Shown one piece after another: positions 1 to 8,812 of a stretch of DNA of 64,000 bases (position 1 is its first letter; each line of letters begins with the position of its first letter). Source of the DNA: DASSUW01 sp963803335 (GTDB lineage Bacteria > Actinomycetota > Thermoleophilia > Solirubrobacterales > Solirubrobacteraceae); contig CAWDME010000012.1 of assembly GCA_963803335.1 (NCBI GenBank), forward strand, positions 186,001 to 250,000. Reading direction: 5' to 3'. Under the pieces are notes generated by a model. It saw only the letters and a list, made by a program, of their open reading frames with translations. It ran no database searches and had not been told where the DNA came from. The position numbers and the translations under genes were made by a program.

Positions 1-662
1 CCGCCCTCCGTGACGACCTGGCGCACGCGGCCTTCGCCCTCGAAGCGCCCGAGCGCGTCGTTCGGAACCCAGTCGATCCCGTGATCGCGCAGCACGCCGG
101 CGAAGAACTCGCCTGCCTGGCGGCCGAAGCCGAGCGACAGCGGGCCGTCCTCCTGCATGACCAGCGTGCAGCTCTTGCCCTCGGCGGTCAGCGAGGCAGC
201 GACCTCGCAGGCGATGTAGGAGCCGCCGATCAGCACCACGCGCTCGGCCTGCGCGGCGTCCTCGCGGATCGCGTCGGAGTTGCCGAGCGTGCGCAGGTAG
301 TGGATGCCGTCGAGATCGCAGCCGTCGACACGTACGCGCTTGACGTTGGCGCCGGTGGCGAGCAGCGCGTGCTCGAATGAGAGCTGCTCGCTCCCCACCT
401 TCGCCGTCTTGGCGGCGGGGTCGAGGCCCATGACGCTCGTGCGGATGCGCAGGTCGAGCCCGTCCGGCACGTCCAGGTACGTGTCCTCGCGCGACATCTT
501 GCCGCGCAGGTAGTCCTTGGAGCAGAACGGGCGCTCGTACGGCGGGTCGACGTCGCGGCCGGCGACCAGCACCGACCCGCCGAAGCCGCCCGCCCGCAGA
601 CCTTCGGCGCACGCCGAGCCGGCCGCGCCCGCACCCACGATCAGGACCTCGATGTCAGCCAT
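1..662 (-). CDS. NAD(P)/FAD-dependent ferredoxin-reductase-like oxidoreductase (3' end outside window)
   Basis: Pyridine nucleotide-disulfide oxidoreductase fold. The N-terminus reads MADIEVLIVGAGAAGSACAE, an FAD-binding GxGxxG at residues 10-15. PPYERPFCSKDYLRG near residue 42 is typical of ferredoxin/rubredoxin reductases of the BphA4 type. An ATG motif (ATGAN, near residue 108) and a second nucleotide-binding region (VVLIGGSYIACE) follow. About 220 codons are visible and the C-terminus is cut by the window edge. The ATG at 662 overlaps the end of the upstream TrkA gene by 8 nt, so it is the last visible gene of the operon that starts at 8056. It probably moves electrons between NAD(P)H and a small redox carrier; the partner is not visible. 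Confidence 0.8.
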   Translation of the reverse strand, partial: MADIEVLIVGAGAAGSACAEGLRAGGFGGSVLVAGRDVDPPYERPFCSKDYLRGKMSREDTYLDVPDGLDLRIRTSVMGLDPAAKTAKVGSEQLSFEHALLATGANVKRVRVDGCDLDGIHYLRTLGNSDAIREDAAQAERVVLIGGSYIACEVAASLTAEGKSCTLVMQEDGPLSLGFGRQAGEFFAGVLRDHGIDWVPNDALGRFEGEGRVRQVVTEG

Positions 663-1335
663 CGCTCCCATCCCCCACGAACTCGCGCGTGATGTCCTGC
701 TCGAGGCCCGGGTCGAGCACCACGAGCACCTCGTCGCCGGCTTCGACGACCGTGTCGGCCTTCGGCACGAAGCCGCTGCCGTTGCGGAGCACCGAGATCA
801 CCAGCGCGCCGTCCGGCAGCGCCATCTCGGCCACGCGCCGCCCGGCCGCCGGGGCGTCCTCGGCCACCACCAGCTCGATGATCTCCAGCCGCTCCTCCGG
901 CAAGTCGAGCAGGTGGACGAGCCCGTAGCGCGGCACCTCGTGCTCGATCAGCCGCAGGATCAGGTCGGTGGCCGACACCGCGGGCTGGATCCCCATCAGC
1001 TTGAAGTGCTCGAGGTTCCGCGGGTTGTTGACGCGGGCGATGATCCGCTCGCACAGGTACTTCTCCTTGGCGACCTGGCAGATCAGCAGGTTGTCCTCGT
1101 CGTCGCCGGTGACGGCCACCACGAGGTCCGCGCGCTGGATGCCGGCTCGCTCGAGCACCCACAGCTCGGTGGCGTCGCCGTACTGGACCGCGTGCTCGAG
1201 TTCCTGCTCGACCGTGAGATAGCGGCGGCGATCCTGCTCGAGAACGGTGACCTCGTGACCCTTCTCGATCAGCTCCCGCGCCAGGTTCCAGCCGACCTTC
1301 CCCGCGCCGGCGATGATGACGTACAGCCCTGCCAT
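655..1335 (-). CDS. TrkA-family RCK potassium uptake regulator (N and C domains)
   Basis: 226 residues. The Rossmann RCK_N domain starts MAGLYVIIAGAGKVGWNLA, with GxGxxG at residues 9-14, an acidic residue ending beta 2 (VTVLEQD) and a second Asp-rich loop (TGDDEDN). A TrkA_C-type domain fills about residues 140-226. Such proteins bind NAD(H) or ATP and gate K+ channels or transporters from the cytoplasm. The start ATG shares its A with the TGA of the upstream TrkA_N gene (TGATG), so the two are translationally coupled. No TrkH/KtrB-type pore is present; the nearest membrane proteins are the two APC permeases upstream in the same operon, which are candidates for its target (inference). Confidence 0.85.
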   Translation of the reverse strand: MAGLYVIIAGAGKVGWNLARELIEKGHEVTVLEQDRRRYLTVEQELEHAVQYGDATELWVLERAGIQRADLVVAVTGDDEDNLLICQVAKEKYLCERIIARVNNPRNLEHFKLMGIQPAVSATDLILRLIEHEVPRYGLVHLLDLPEERLEIIELVVAEDAPAAGRRVAEMALPDGALVISVLRNGSGFVPKADTVVEAGDEVLVVLDPGLEQDITREFVGDGSDG

Positions 1336-1760
1336 CAGGACTCGGCGAGCGCCGCCCGCTCGAGCTGCTCGATCGCGATCTGGGTCGGGCAGATCGTCTG
1401 CAGGCCCTGTTCCGCGTACCACGCCGCGCGCCGCGGGTCGAGCACGCGGGCGACGACGCGCGGCACCGAGAAGCGCCGCTGGGCGATCTGCGAGACCACG
1501 AGGTTGGTGTTGTCGCCGTTGGTGGACGCGATGAACACCTGCGCCTCGTCGATGCCCGCCTCGATCAGCGCGTCGAGCTCGAGTGCCGTGCCGATAGTGA
1601 AGCGGCCGCCCGCTTCCTCCCAGGACTGGCCGAGCTCCACGTCGAGCCGTTCGTGCGACAGCGGATCTTCGTCGAGCACCGACACCGTGTGCCCGGCGCG
1701 CAACGCCGACGTAGCCACCGACGAGCCGACACGGCCCGCTCCCACAACAAGGACGAACAT
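1335..1760 (-). CDS. TrkA_N (RCK_N) single-domain protein
   Basis: 141 residues, only the NAD-binding RCK_N half. MFVLVVGAGRVGSSVA holds GxGxxG, followed by VSVLDEDP at the end of beta 2 and IASTNGDNTNLVV, the conserved TrkA loop. It lacks the TrkA_C domain of its downstream neighbour, so the pair may assemble as a heteromeric RCK ring, as in split TrkA systems. It follows the APC permease at 1773 after a 12-nt gap and is fused by TGATG overlap to the longer TrkA protein. The role in K+ or cation transport is family knowledge; the actual client transporter is inference. Confidence 0.82.
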   Translation of the reverse strand: MFVLVVGAGRVGSSVATSALRAGHTVSVLDEDPLSHERLDVELGQSWEEAGGRFTIGTALELDALIEAGIDEAQVFIASTNGDNTNLVVSQIAQRRFSVPRVVARVLDPRRAAWYAEQGLQTICPTQIAIEQLERAALAES

Positions 1761-1772
1761 CGGGCCGAGACT

Positions 1773-3731
1773 CTAGCCGGACGGGACCGGGAGGTGCCCC
1801 TGAGGTACCTCGGCCGCCTCGTCGGCGACGCGCGTCGGGTCGTGGCCGTCGGCCGGCGGCGCGGTCAGCAGTACGCGGCACTGCGCCTTGTTGACGACGT
1901 AGCGGGTCGTCTCGCCCACGAATGTGTCGCGCAGCCCCTGCTTGCCGCCATACAGGACCCCGCCGCGCAGGCGCGTGGGCTCCTCGGCGGCGAGCACGAT
2001 CGCCTCCACGCCGCGCCGCTTGGCCTCGCGGACGATCGCCTCGCCGGTGCGGCGGGCGCGGACGACGGCCGTCGCCACCTCCACGCCCTCGTACTCCTCG
2101 CCGACCGCCTTGGCGCGCGCGAGCGCCTTGCGGGCGCGCTTGAGCTCGGCGTCCGGGACCGGGGTGTCGAGCGGCAGCGCCAGCGGCACCTCGAACACCC
2201 ACAGCGCCTCGATCACCGCCCCGCCCTCGCCGACGTCGTCGTTCTCCTCCGCCGCCAGGCGCCCCGCGGTCTGGACGATGTCGTCGTCGAGCGAGATGCC
2301 GCTGATCGGCACGAGGATCGACCCGTACTCGGCTTCCGCACGCTTGCGCGTGAGCACGTTCTCGGGCACGCTGATCCGCTTGAGCAGCGGCTTGTCCTCG
2401 GAGATGCGGTAGTAGGCGTAGACGACGATCCCGAACGCCATCCAGCCGAGGCCCATCCAGCGCGCGCCGCCGTGGAAGGCCAGCACGGCGATGAACGCGG
2501 CGCCGAACAGGAGCGTGCCGAGCGCAGCGGGGATCGGTAGCTCGGCGCGGCCCACGCGCACGTTGAACGGCATGCGGTACGGGCGGTCGCGGTCGGGCTC
2601 CCGGTAGCGGAGGCGGCAGACGGAGAGGCAGACGAGCGTGAAGGCAAGCGTGGCGCCGAACGCGGAGATGCCGAGCAGGAACTCGAGGTCGGCGGTGAGC
2701 AGCAGCACGATCGCGCCGACGGCGCCGATCGCGATGATCACCACCGGCGTCGCCCATTCCGGGTGCAGGTAGCCGACGCGCGACGGCAGCTGGCGGTTGA
2801 TGGCCAGCGAATAGCCGAGCCGCGACACGCCGAGCATCGCCGCGCTGCACGCGGCGGACAGGATCGCGCAGGCCGACAGCGCGACGAGGTAGCGCATCGG
2901 GTCGTGCAGCCACGACTGCGTGAAGTCGTCCACGACGCCGAGCATCGGCGCCTCGACCCAGTCCTGCGCCGGCTCGTCGGGCAGCGCGGTGGAGGCGACG
3001 ATCGCGATCCCCACGTACGGCACGAGCGCCGCCAGCAGCCGGACGCCGATCAGGCGGCGCAGGCCACGGCGCCCGATCGCCACTTGGCCGGCCAGGCCGG
3101 ACGAGGCGTCGAGGCCGCTGAAGGCGATCACCACGAGCGGAAACGCGAACAGCAGGTCCTTCATCGACGGCGTCCCGGCGATCGAGGACGGGTCGCTCAG
3201 CACACCCGGGTCGAGCAGATAGATCAGGCCGAACAGCACGATCAGCAACTGCAGCGCCAGGTCGCCGAGCACGAGCAGGACCGCGCGGTCGTAGCGCGGC
3301 GCGCCCGAGCGCCGCAGGTTGCGCCAGGTCACCGCCGCCACCACGCCCGCCGCCAGCAGGAACTCCGGAGCGCCGGAGTCGAGCGGGCTCCAGAACACCG
3401 CCGCGTAGTCGGTGATCGCGAACGCGCAGATCGCGATCAGGATCAGGTACTCCAGGCAGATCGCCCACCCGGCGATGAAGCTGACGAGCTCGTTGAACGC
3501 GAAGCGGGCGATGACCGTCGCGCCGCCACGCTCCTGGTGCAGCGAGGCGCCCTCGACGTACGACGGCACGATCAGCGCGAACATCAGGCCACCGACGAGG
3601 AACACCAGCCAGGTGAAGCCGAGCGCGCGCTGAGCCACGAGGCCGACCACGAAGTAGATCGACGCGGCGATGAACCCCTGGACGATGCCGAACAGGGCGG
3701 GCTCGCCGAGCGTCTTCTTGAGCGGCTTCAC
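1773..3731 (-). CDS. APC-superfamily permease with C-terminal universal stress protein domain
   Basis: 652 residues. Residues about 10-450 carry roughly 12 hydrophobic helices with APC features near the N-terminus (GIVQGFIAASIYFVVGLVAQ and a FNELVSFIAGW segment). A soluble tail from about residue 475 (YGSILVPISGISLDDDIVQ) resembles a UspA nucleotide-binding fold, ending with a GETTRYVVNKAQCRVLL segment typical of Usp C-termini. Substrate is not deducible: amino acids, polyamines, or K+ (KimA-type APC transporters have a comparable soluble tail and sit with c-di-AMP signalling). It is preceded by a 55-residue membrane peptide (4-nt overlap) and a second permease of the same build, and followed by two TrkA genes, which favours a cation-linked role (inference). 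Confidence 0.82.
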   Translation of the reverse strand: MKPLKKTLGEPALFGIVQGFIAASIYFVVGLVAQRALGFTWLVFLVGGLMFALIVPSYVEGASLHQERGGATVIARFAFNELVSFIAGWAICLEYLILIAICAFAITDYAAVFWSPLDSGAPEFLLAAGVVAAVTWRNLRRSGAPRYDRAVLLVLGDLALQLLIVLFGLIYLLDPGVLSDPSSIAGTPSMKDLLFAFPLVVIAFSGLDASSGLAGQVAIGRRGLRRLIGVRLLAALVPYVGIAIVASTALPDEPAQDWVEAPMLGVVDDFTQSWLHDPMRYLVALSACAILSAACSAAMLGVSRLGYSLAINRQLPSRVGYLHPEWATPVVIIAIGAVGAIVLLLTADLEFLLGISAFGATLAFTLVCLSVCRLRYREPDRDRPYRMPFNVRVGRAELPIPAALGTLLFGAAFIAVLAFHGGARWMGLGWMAFGIVVYAYYRISEDKPLLKRISVPENVLTRKRAEAEYGSILVPISGISLDDDIVQTAGRLAAEENDDVGEGGAVIEALWVFEVPLALPLDTPVPDAELKRARKALARAKAVGEEYEGVEVATAVVRARRTGEAIVREAKRRGVEAIVLAAEEPTRLRGGVLYGGKQGLRDTFVGETTRYVVNKAQCRVLLTAPPADGHDPTRVADEAAEVPQGHLPVPSG

Positions 3732-3895
3732 CGCTGTCGCTCCACGTACAGGCGGCCGGCGCCGGCCGCCACGAACAGCAATCCGACGAGCAGACCGAAG
3801 GCGAGCGCCCCGCCGCCCGCGGTGAGCGTGCGGACGATGATGGCAAGGCCGATCATGAGCATTGCGGCGGACAGCACGTGCGTGGCGACCCTCAT
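3728..3895 (-). CDS. Small two-helix membrane protein
   Basis: 55 residues, MRVATHVLSAAMLMIG at the start, with two hydrophobic spans (about residues 6-23 and 29-46), a TAGGG turn and a basic end (RLYVERQR). No family recognised. It overlaps both neighbouring permease genes by 4 nt (ATGA at each end), so it is an integral member of the operon and not a chance frame. It may be an accessory subunit of the APC permeases; nothing in the sequence proves this. Confidence 0.7.
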   Translation of the reverse strand: MRVATHVLSAAMLMIGLAIIVRTLTAGGGALAFGLLVGLLFVAAGAGRLYVERQR

Positions 3896-5811
3896 ACGAG
3901 GCTCGCCTTCATCGACGCGCGCCGCCGCGCCCGCTGGCCGTCGGGCGCCGACTCGATGATCACCCGGCACGGCCGCTCGTTGAGCACCGTCTCGAGCGTC
4001 TTGCCGAACAGCGACGCGCCGTCGACGCGCTGCGGCAGCGGCATCACGATCGCCGCCGCGCGCATGTCGGCCGCCTCCTCGACGATGCGGCGGCCGGCTT
4101 GGCCCGCGCGGATCTTCTCGACGTGGCCGGACACGCGCCGGCCGCCGTGGATCTTGCCCTGCTCGATCACCGAGTCGGCGGACGCCTCGGCATCGCTCAT
4201 CTTCGCGTCGATCGGCAGCGCGTTCGGCACGGTCACGAGCGCCAGCACATGGATCCCGCGCCGGCGGCGGGCGGCGAGCCGGCTGGCGGTCGCCATCACG
4301 CGTTCGTCGTAGTTGCCGTCGAGGATCGGCACGAGCACCGAGTCGTACTCCGCCTCGTGGTCCACCACCGGCTGCGGGATCGCGACCTTGACGGTCGAGA
4401 CCAGGTCGAGCCCGTGGCGGCGGCGAAACGCGATGTAGACCAGCACCCCGAACACCAGCCAGCCGAAGCCGGCGGCGGCCACCGTCGGATGCAGCGCAAC
4501 GGTGACGACGAATGCGATCGACGTTCCGAGCCCCCCGAAAACCGCGAACGTCGGCAGGTCGAAGCCGCGGACGCGCAGATTCCCCGGTCCGCGGTAAGGA
4601 CGCGTCACGTCCGGATGCGTGCGCCGGAGGCGAATGACCGAGAGGTGCGCGATCGTGAACGACAGCATCGCGCCGAACGCGTACATGTAGCCGAGGAACG
4701 TGGCCTGCCCCGGGAGAAGCGTCAGGATCGCCGCGCCGCCGAACACGAGGATCCCGATCCAAGGGGTGCGGTAGCGCGGGTGCAGGCGGCGCAACGCGTC
4801 GGGCAGCTGGCGGTGGATGCCCATCGAGTACACGAGCCTCGACACGCCGATCAGTGCCGCGTTGGTGGCGATGAACAGGATCGTGGCCGCCAGCAGGCCG
4901 ACGTACGTCTGCCCCGCCTGCTGGAACGGGCCGAGGTCGATCTGCTTCACGACGCCGAGGATGGGGTCGCCCGCATAGCCGCCCTGCTCCTCCGGCAGTC
5001 CGAGCAGCGTCTGGTACTCGCCGGTCGTCGGGTCGCGAACCACCGGAAGCGCCGACAGAGCGACCGCCGGGAGCGTGAAGTAGATCGCGTAGACGGCCAT
5101 CCGCACCCGGTTGATCGCCTCGGGGATCGTCCGCCGTTCGTCCTTGGCCTCCTCGGCCATGTTGGAGATCGTCTCGATCCCGGTGTAGGCGATCATGCCG
5201 ATCGGGATCGCCAGCACGAAGTTCTTCCAGGTCGGCGCGACGCCGAGCGTGACGTTGTTCACGAGCGTTTCCGGCGAGAACACGAGGAACAGGCCGACGA
5301 GCACGAGCAGCAGTTGCGTCACGAAGTCGATGACGGCGAGCAGGATGTTGACGCCGGCCGACTCTTTAACGCCGATGATGTTCACGGCGACAAGCACGGC
5401 GATGACGCCCGCTCCGAAGATGATGTCGCCGGGCGCGTGGCGCAACGCGTCCCAGAACAGCCCGCCGAGGTAGTGCGGCACGAAGAACGCCGAGATGGCG
5501 ACCGTGATGATGTAGTTGAGCATCTGTGCCCATGCCGCGAAGAACGAGACGAACTCGTTGAACGCGCGCCGGGCGAAGCTCGATGAGCCACCGGCCTCCG
5601 GGTACATCGCCGTGGCCTCGGCGTACGTCGCGGCGGTCCAGAAGAAGAAGATGCCGGTGATGACGAAGACGACGGGCGTCAGGCCGAGCGCGAACGACGC
5701 GACGAGGCCGAGCGCGTAGTAGATCGACGAGCCGACGTTCCCGTAGGCGGTCGCGAAGAGCGCGTTGACCCCCAGGACGCGCTCCAGGCCCTCCAGTCGC
5801 CGTCTAGCCAT
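3892..5811 (-). CDS. APC-superfamily permease with C-terminal universal stress protein domain (second copy)
   Basis: 639 residues and the same architecture as the 652-residue permease downstream: about 12 membrane helices (residues about 12-455), with TAYGNVGSSIYYALG in helix 1 and YTGIETISNMAEEAKD after helix 6, the latter a signature of amino-acid permeases. A UspA-like domain starts near YDSVLVPILDGNYDERVM (about 480) and ends with GKTLETVLNERPCRVIIE. The two paralogues are clearly diverged, so the duplication is old. It overlaps the phosphatase gene upstream by 8 nt and the small membrane protein downstream by 4 nt. Substrate unknown; amino acid or cation. Confidence 0.83.
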   Translation of the reverse strand: MARRRLEGLERVLGVNALFATAYGNVGSSIYYALGLVASFALGLTPVVFVITGIFFFWTAATYAEATAMYPEAGGSSSFARRAFNEFVSFFAAWAQMLNYIITVAISAFFVPHYLGGLFWDALRHAPGDIIFGAGVIAVLVAVNIIGVKESAGVNILLAVIDFVTQLLLVLVGLFLVFSPETLVNNVTLGVAPTWKNFVLAIPIGMIAYTGIETISNMAEEAKDERRTIPEAINRVRMAVYAIYFTLPAVALSALPVVRDPTTGEYQTLLGLPEEQGGYAGDPILGVVKQIDLGPFQQAGQTYVGLLAATILFIATNAALIGVSRLVYSMGIHRQLPDALRRLHPRYRTPWIGILVFGGAAILTLLPGQATFLGYMYAFGAMLSFTIAHLSVIRLRRTHPDVTRPYRGPGNLRVRGFDLPTFAVFGGLGTSIAFVVTVALHPTVAAAGFGWLVFGVLVYIAFRRRHGLDLVSTVKVAIPQPVVDHEAEYDSVLVPILDGNYDERVMATASRLAARRRRGIHVLALVTVPNALPIDAKMSDAEASADSVIEQGKIHGGRRVSGHVEKIRAGQAGRRIVEEAADMRAAAIVMPLPQRVDGASLFGKTLETVLNERPCRVIIESAPDGQRARRRASMKASLV

Positions 5812-8056
5812 CTGCAGGCGATTCTAGGCTCGGCGGCACGCGCAGCACGAGCACCGCGACGTCGTCCTGCGTGTGGCCGCCCTGATACTCCAGTGCGTCG
5901 CGCACGACGCGCTCGGCGATCGCGTCGGCGTCGAGGCCGCGGGCGGCGGCGATCGTCTCCCGCAAGCCGTGGTCGCCGAACATGCCGGTCGCACCGCGCC
6001 CTTCCGTCACGCCGTCCGTGAAGGACACGAGCGCGTCCCCCGGGCCGAGCGAGACGAGCACGTCGGGATGGCTGACCGTGGGCAGCACGCCGAGCAGCGG
6101 GCCGCCGACCGCGAGGGGATCGACCGCGCCGTCGGCGCGCAGCACGACCGGCGGCGGGTGGCCGCCGGCGGCGAGCCGGAACCGCACGCCGCCGTCGTCG
6201 ACGCGCACGCGGCCGTGCAGCACGGTGCAGAAGCGGCCGTCCTCGAACTGGCGCAGGATCGCCTCGTTGACGAGCCCGAGCACGTCGCGCGGGCGCGCGT
6301 GATGGACCGCCTCGGCGCGGAGCGTGTAGCGGACCATCGCGGTCAGCGCCGCGGCCTCCGCGCCCTTGCCGCAGACGTCGCCGACCATGAACGCCCACTC
6401 GTCGCCGACCGGGAACAGGTCGTACACGTCACCGCCCACCAGGGTGCCCTCGCCGCCCGCCAGGTAGCGCGCGCCGACGTCGAGCCCGTCGATCTCCGGG
6501 AGCCGCGGCGGGAGCAGGCTGGCCTGCAGCGCGCGGGCGATCTGCCGCTCGCGCTCCTCGAGCCGGACGTTCTCGAGCGCGAGCGAGGCGATCCGCGCGA
6601 GGTCCTCGAGCGCGAGCTGGTCGGCCGGCGTGAAGCCGCCCGGCTTGCCGGCGACGTCGATGCGGCCGAACTCGCGGCCGTCGCGCGCGATCAGCCGCGC
6701 CCATGTGCCCGCCTCGTCGCCTTCGGGAGCGGGCCGCGGCGTTTCCGCGACGGCGATCTGCCCGGGCTCGATCGTCACCTCGGCGCGGCGTGCGCCGAGC
6801 AGCTCGCGGGCGCTCTCGGCGATCAGCTCGAGCCGGCGCTCTGGAATCCGCGTGCGGTGGATCGCCAGCGACGCGTCGGCGAGTGCGTCGAGCTGCGCCG
6901 CCCGCCGCTGCTCGGCGGCAGCGGACGCCTGCGCATCCTCGTAGAGCCGCGCGTTGTCCACGGCCAGGCCGGCGCGCAGCCCGAGGTCGCGCGCCAGGTT
7001 GAGGTCGGACTCTGCGTACTGGCGGCCCGATGCGGCCATCGTCAGCGACAGCGCGCCGAGTACGCGGCCACGTGCGCGCAGCGGCACCACGATCTGCGCG
7101 TGCGGGTCGAGCGCCTCCACCGCCTCCGGGGCGAGGGTCGTCGCCATGGCCGCCGGCCGCCGGCCGCCGCCGTCCTCGAGCAGCTCGATCTTCACGTGGT
7201 CGGCGATCTGCGGGACGAGCATCTGCGCGAAGCGCGCGAGCCGGTCGTCGACGCCGAGCGCCGAGTCGAGCACCTCGCCGGCCCGCACCAGCAGCTCCTG
7301 CCGCTCGGTCGCGCGGTGGCGCTCGGTGACGTCCTGCAGGACCGCGACGGCCGCCACGACCTCGTCGCCGTCGACGATCGGCGCGGAGTTGGCCTCGATC
7401 GTGCGGCGCGCGCCGTCGCCGCGCACGAACGTGATCTCCTCGCCGCGGATGACCGCGCCGGTTCGCAGCGCGCGCGACAGCGGCAGCTCGTCGGGCGCGT
7501 AGCGGGTGCCGTCGGGCCGCCAGCCGACGAACGAGGTCCGGCCCACGCGCTGCTCGGCGAGGTCGTCCGTGAGGAGCCCCATCTCCTCGAGCTGGCGGTT
7601 GCCGAGCACGATCTCGCCGGCGGCGTCGGCGATCACAACGGCCACCGGCAACTGCTGCAGGACGCCCTGCAGCCGTAGCTCGGCCTCCTTGCGATCGGTG
7701 ATGTCGATGACCACGGCGCCGACGCCGACGATCTTGCCGGCGACTCGCACGGGGAACCAGCTCGCGAGCACGTGCCGGACGTGGCTGCTCTCCGGGCCCT
7801 CGCGCGAGATCTCGCGCTCGAGGATCGGCTCGCCCGTGACGAGCACCTCGCGATAAACGGGCATGAGTGCGTCGGCGAGCTCGGGCAGCACCTCGTCGAT
7901 GCGCTTGCCGAGGTGCGCGTCCACCGGCCGGCCGTTGATCGCGGCGAGCGCCGCGTTGACGCGCACGAAGCGCAGATCGGTGTCGACGAACCCCAGGCCC
8001 ACCGGCGCACCGGCCCCCACGATGTCGAACAGTGCGCTGGCCTGGCTCGTGGGCAC
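5804..8056 (-). CDS. PAS-PAS-GAF-GAF-SpoIIE (PP2C-type) phosphatase
   Basis: 750 residues, cytosolic sensor phosphatase. Two PAS domains (about 8-130 and 135-250), then two GAF-like domains (about 260-370 and 395-510), then a SpoIIE/RsbU PP2C domain (about 530-745). Metal-binding and catalytic motifs are intact: LVGGDVYDLF, MVGDVCGKG, SFTDGVTE and TQDDVAVLVLR. Such proteins normally dephosphorylate anti-anti-sigma (STAS) proteins in partner-switching cascades; no STAS or anti-sigma gene lies nearby. The GTG start at 8056 sits 9 nt behind a TAGGTT -10-like element, and the gene heads the operon with the permeases and TrkA genes, so transport may be coupled to a stress-signalling phosphatase. 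Confidence 0.88.
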   Translation of the reverse strand: MPTSQASALFDIVGAGAPVGLGFVDTDLRFVRVNAALAAINGRPVDAHLGKRIDEVLPELADALMPVYREVLVTGEPILEREISREGPESSHVRHVLASWFPVRVAGKIVGVGAVVIDITDRKEAELRLQGVLQQLPVAVVIADAAGEIVLGNRQLEEMGLLTDDLAEQRVGRTSFVGWRPDGTRYAPDELPLSRALRTGAVIRGEEITFVRGDGARRTIEANSAPIVDGDEVVAAVAVLQDVTERHRATERQELLVRAGEVLDSALGVDDRLARFAQMLVPQIADHVKIELLEDGGGRRPAAMATTLAPEAVEALDPHAQIVVPLRARGRVLGALSLTMAASGRQYAESDLNLARDLGLRAGLAVDNARLYEDAQASAAAEQRRAAQLDALADASLAIHRTRIPERRLELIAESARELLGARRAEVTIEPGQIAVAETPRPAPEGDEAGTWARLIARDGREFGRIDVAGKPGGFTPADQLALEDLARIASLALENVRLEERERQIARALQASLLPPRLPEIDGLDVGARYLAGGEGTLVGGDVYDLFPVGDEWAFMVGDVCGKGAEAAALTAMVRYTLRAEAVHHARPRDVLGLVNEAILRQFEDGRFCTVLHGRVRVDDGGVRFRLAAGGHPPPVVLRADGAVDPLAVGGPLLGVLPTVSHPDVLVSLGPGDALVSFTDGVTEGRGATGMFGDHGLRETIAAARGLDADAIAERVVRDALEYQGGHTQDDVAVLVLRVPPSLESPADG

Positions 8057-8065
8057 CTCGTGGTC

Positions 8066-8075
8066 AACCTAACAT
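8066..8075. promoter_or_regulatory. Overlapping divergent -10 elements (leaderless type)
   Basis: The 10-bp block holds TAACAT on the plus strand (8070-8075), 8 nt before the GTG of the hydrolase at 8084. It also holds TAGGTT on the minus strand (complement of 8066-8071), 9 nt before the GTG of the phosphatase at 8056. The two hexamers share 2 bp. The spacing would put both transcription starts at or next to the start codons, and no ribosome binding site fits in either leader. Confidence 0.45.
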
Positions 8076-8083
8076 GAGCGCCG

Positions 8084-8620
8084 GTGCTGGACCTCAGCAA
8101 CACCGCGCTCGTCGTCGTCGACGTCCAGCAGGCGTTCGAGGACGGCGAATACTGGGGCCGCCGCAACAACCCGGGCTGCGAGGCCAACGTCGCCGCGCTG
8201 ATCGCCGCCTGGCGGGGCGCGCGACGGCCGATCGTGTACGTCCGCCACGAGTTCGAGAGCCACGACTGGGCGTTCAAGGACGTCGTGTCCGGTGAGCCGG
8301 ACCTGCTCGTGAGCAAGCAGGTCAACTCGGCGTTCTACGGCTCGCCGGACCTCGACGCGTGGCTGCGCGAGCGCAGCCTTGGCGCGATCGCGCTCTGCGG
8401 GATCACCACCGACCACTGCGTCGAGACGACAGCGCGGATGGGCGCCAACCTCGGCTACGAGGTGCTGTTCGTGCTCGACGCGACCCACACGTTCGACCGC
8501 ACCGGTCCCGACGGGACCGTGATGAGCGCCGACGAGCTCGCCCGCGCGACCGCCACGCAGCTCCACGAGGAGTTCGCGGCGATCGTGAGCACGGCCGAGC
8601 TCGCCGACCGGCCTGACTAG
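8084..8620 (+). CDS. Isochorismatase-like cysteine hydrolase
   Basis: 178 residues covering the whole cysteine hydrolase fold. It starts with ALVVVDVQQAFEDG, the Asp of the catalytic triad. The nucleophilic Cys with its cis-peptide motif is in ALCGITTDHCVETTARMG, and a Lys lies in VSKQVNSAFYGS. Family members hydrolyse isochorismate, nicotinamide, N-carbamoyl compounds or similar amides; substrate cannot be called. Monocistronic, read by GTG with a TANNNT element 8 nt upstream, divergent from the phosphatase operon. Its TAG stop forms a CTAG shared with the end of a relic frame on the other strand. Confidence 0.85.
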   Translation: MLDLSNTALVVVDVQQAFEDGEYWGRRNNPGCEANVAALIAAWRGARRPIVYVRHEFESHDWAFKDVVSGEPDLLVSKQVNSAFYGSPDLDAWLRERSLGAIALCGITTDHCVETTARMGANLGYEVLFVLDATHTFDRTGPDGTVMSADELARATATQLHEEFAAIVSTAELADRPD

Positions 8621-8812
8621 CTCGTGGTCACGCGGCGGGGAGCAGGGACGAGCCTTGCGGCCACGGCGCCAGTCAAGAACGCGATGCCGCCGATAATCAC
8701 GACGACGAGCAGGGGCGTCCCATCGGGCGTGTCGGCCGCGGGCGGCGGCGCGGCGTCGGTGTGCGGGGTGGCCGGGGGGTCGTACAAGGCCGTTGGGACG
8801 AAGCCGACGCCC
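8617..8812 (-). pseudogene. Relic of a secreted or membrane protein C-terminus (Pro-rich stalk plus membrane anchor)
   Basis: One minus-strand frame ending at 8617 reads a Pro/Ala/Asp-rich stretch (DPPATPHTDAAPPPAADTP) followed by the hydrophobic span LLVVVIIGGIAFLTGAVAA and a short basic tail (RLVPAPRRVTTS). This is the layout of a C-terminal membrane anchor. There is no ATG or GTG in frame before a stop near 8846, so only the 3' end of a former gene seems to be left. It abuts the LuxR relic of the opposite strand, which suggests a deletion junction near 8800-8815. Confidence 0.4.

Noticed and set aside
655..3846. A minus-strand open frame of 1063 codons covering the permease region
   Set aside because: Only its last 226 codons (TrkA) have protein-like composition. 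The rest is Arg/Ala-rich shadow of the permease in another frame, a common artefact in high-GC DNA.
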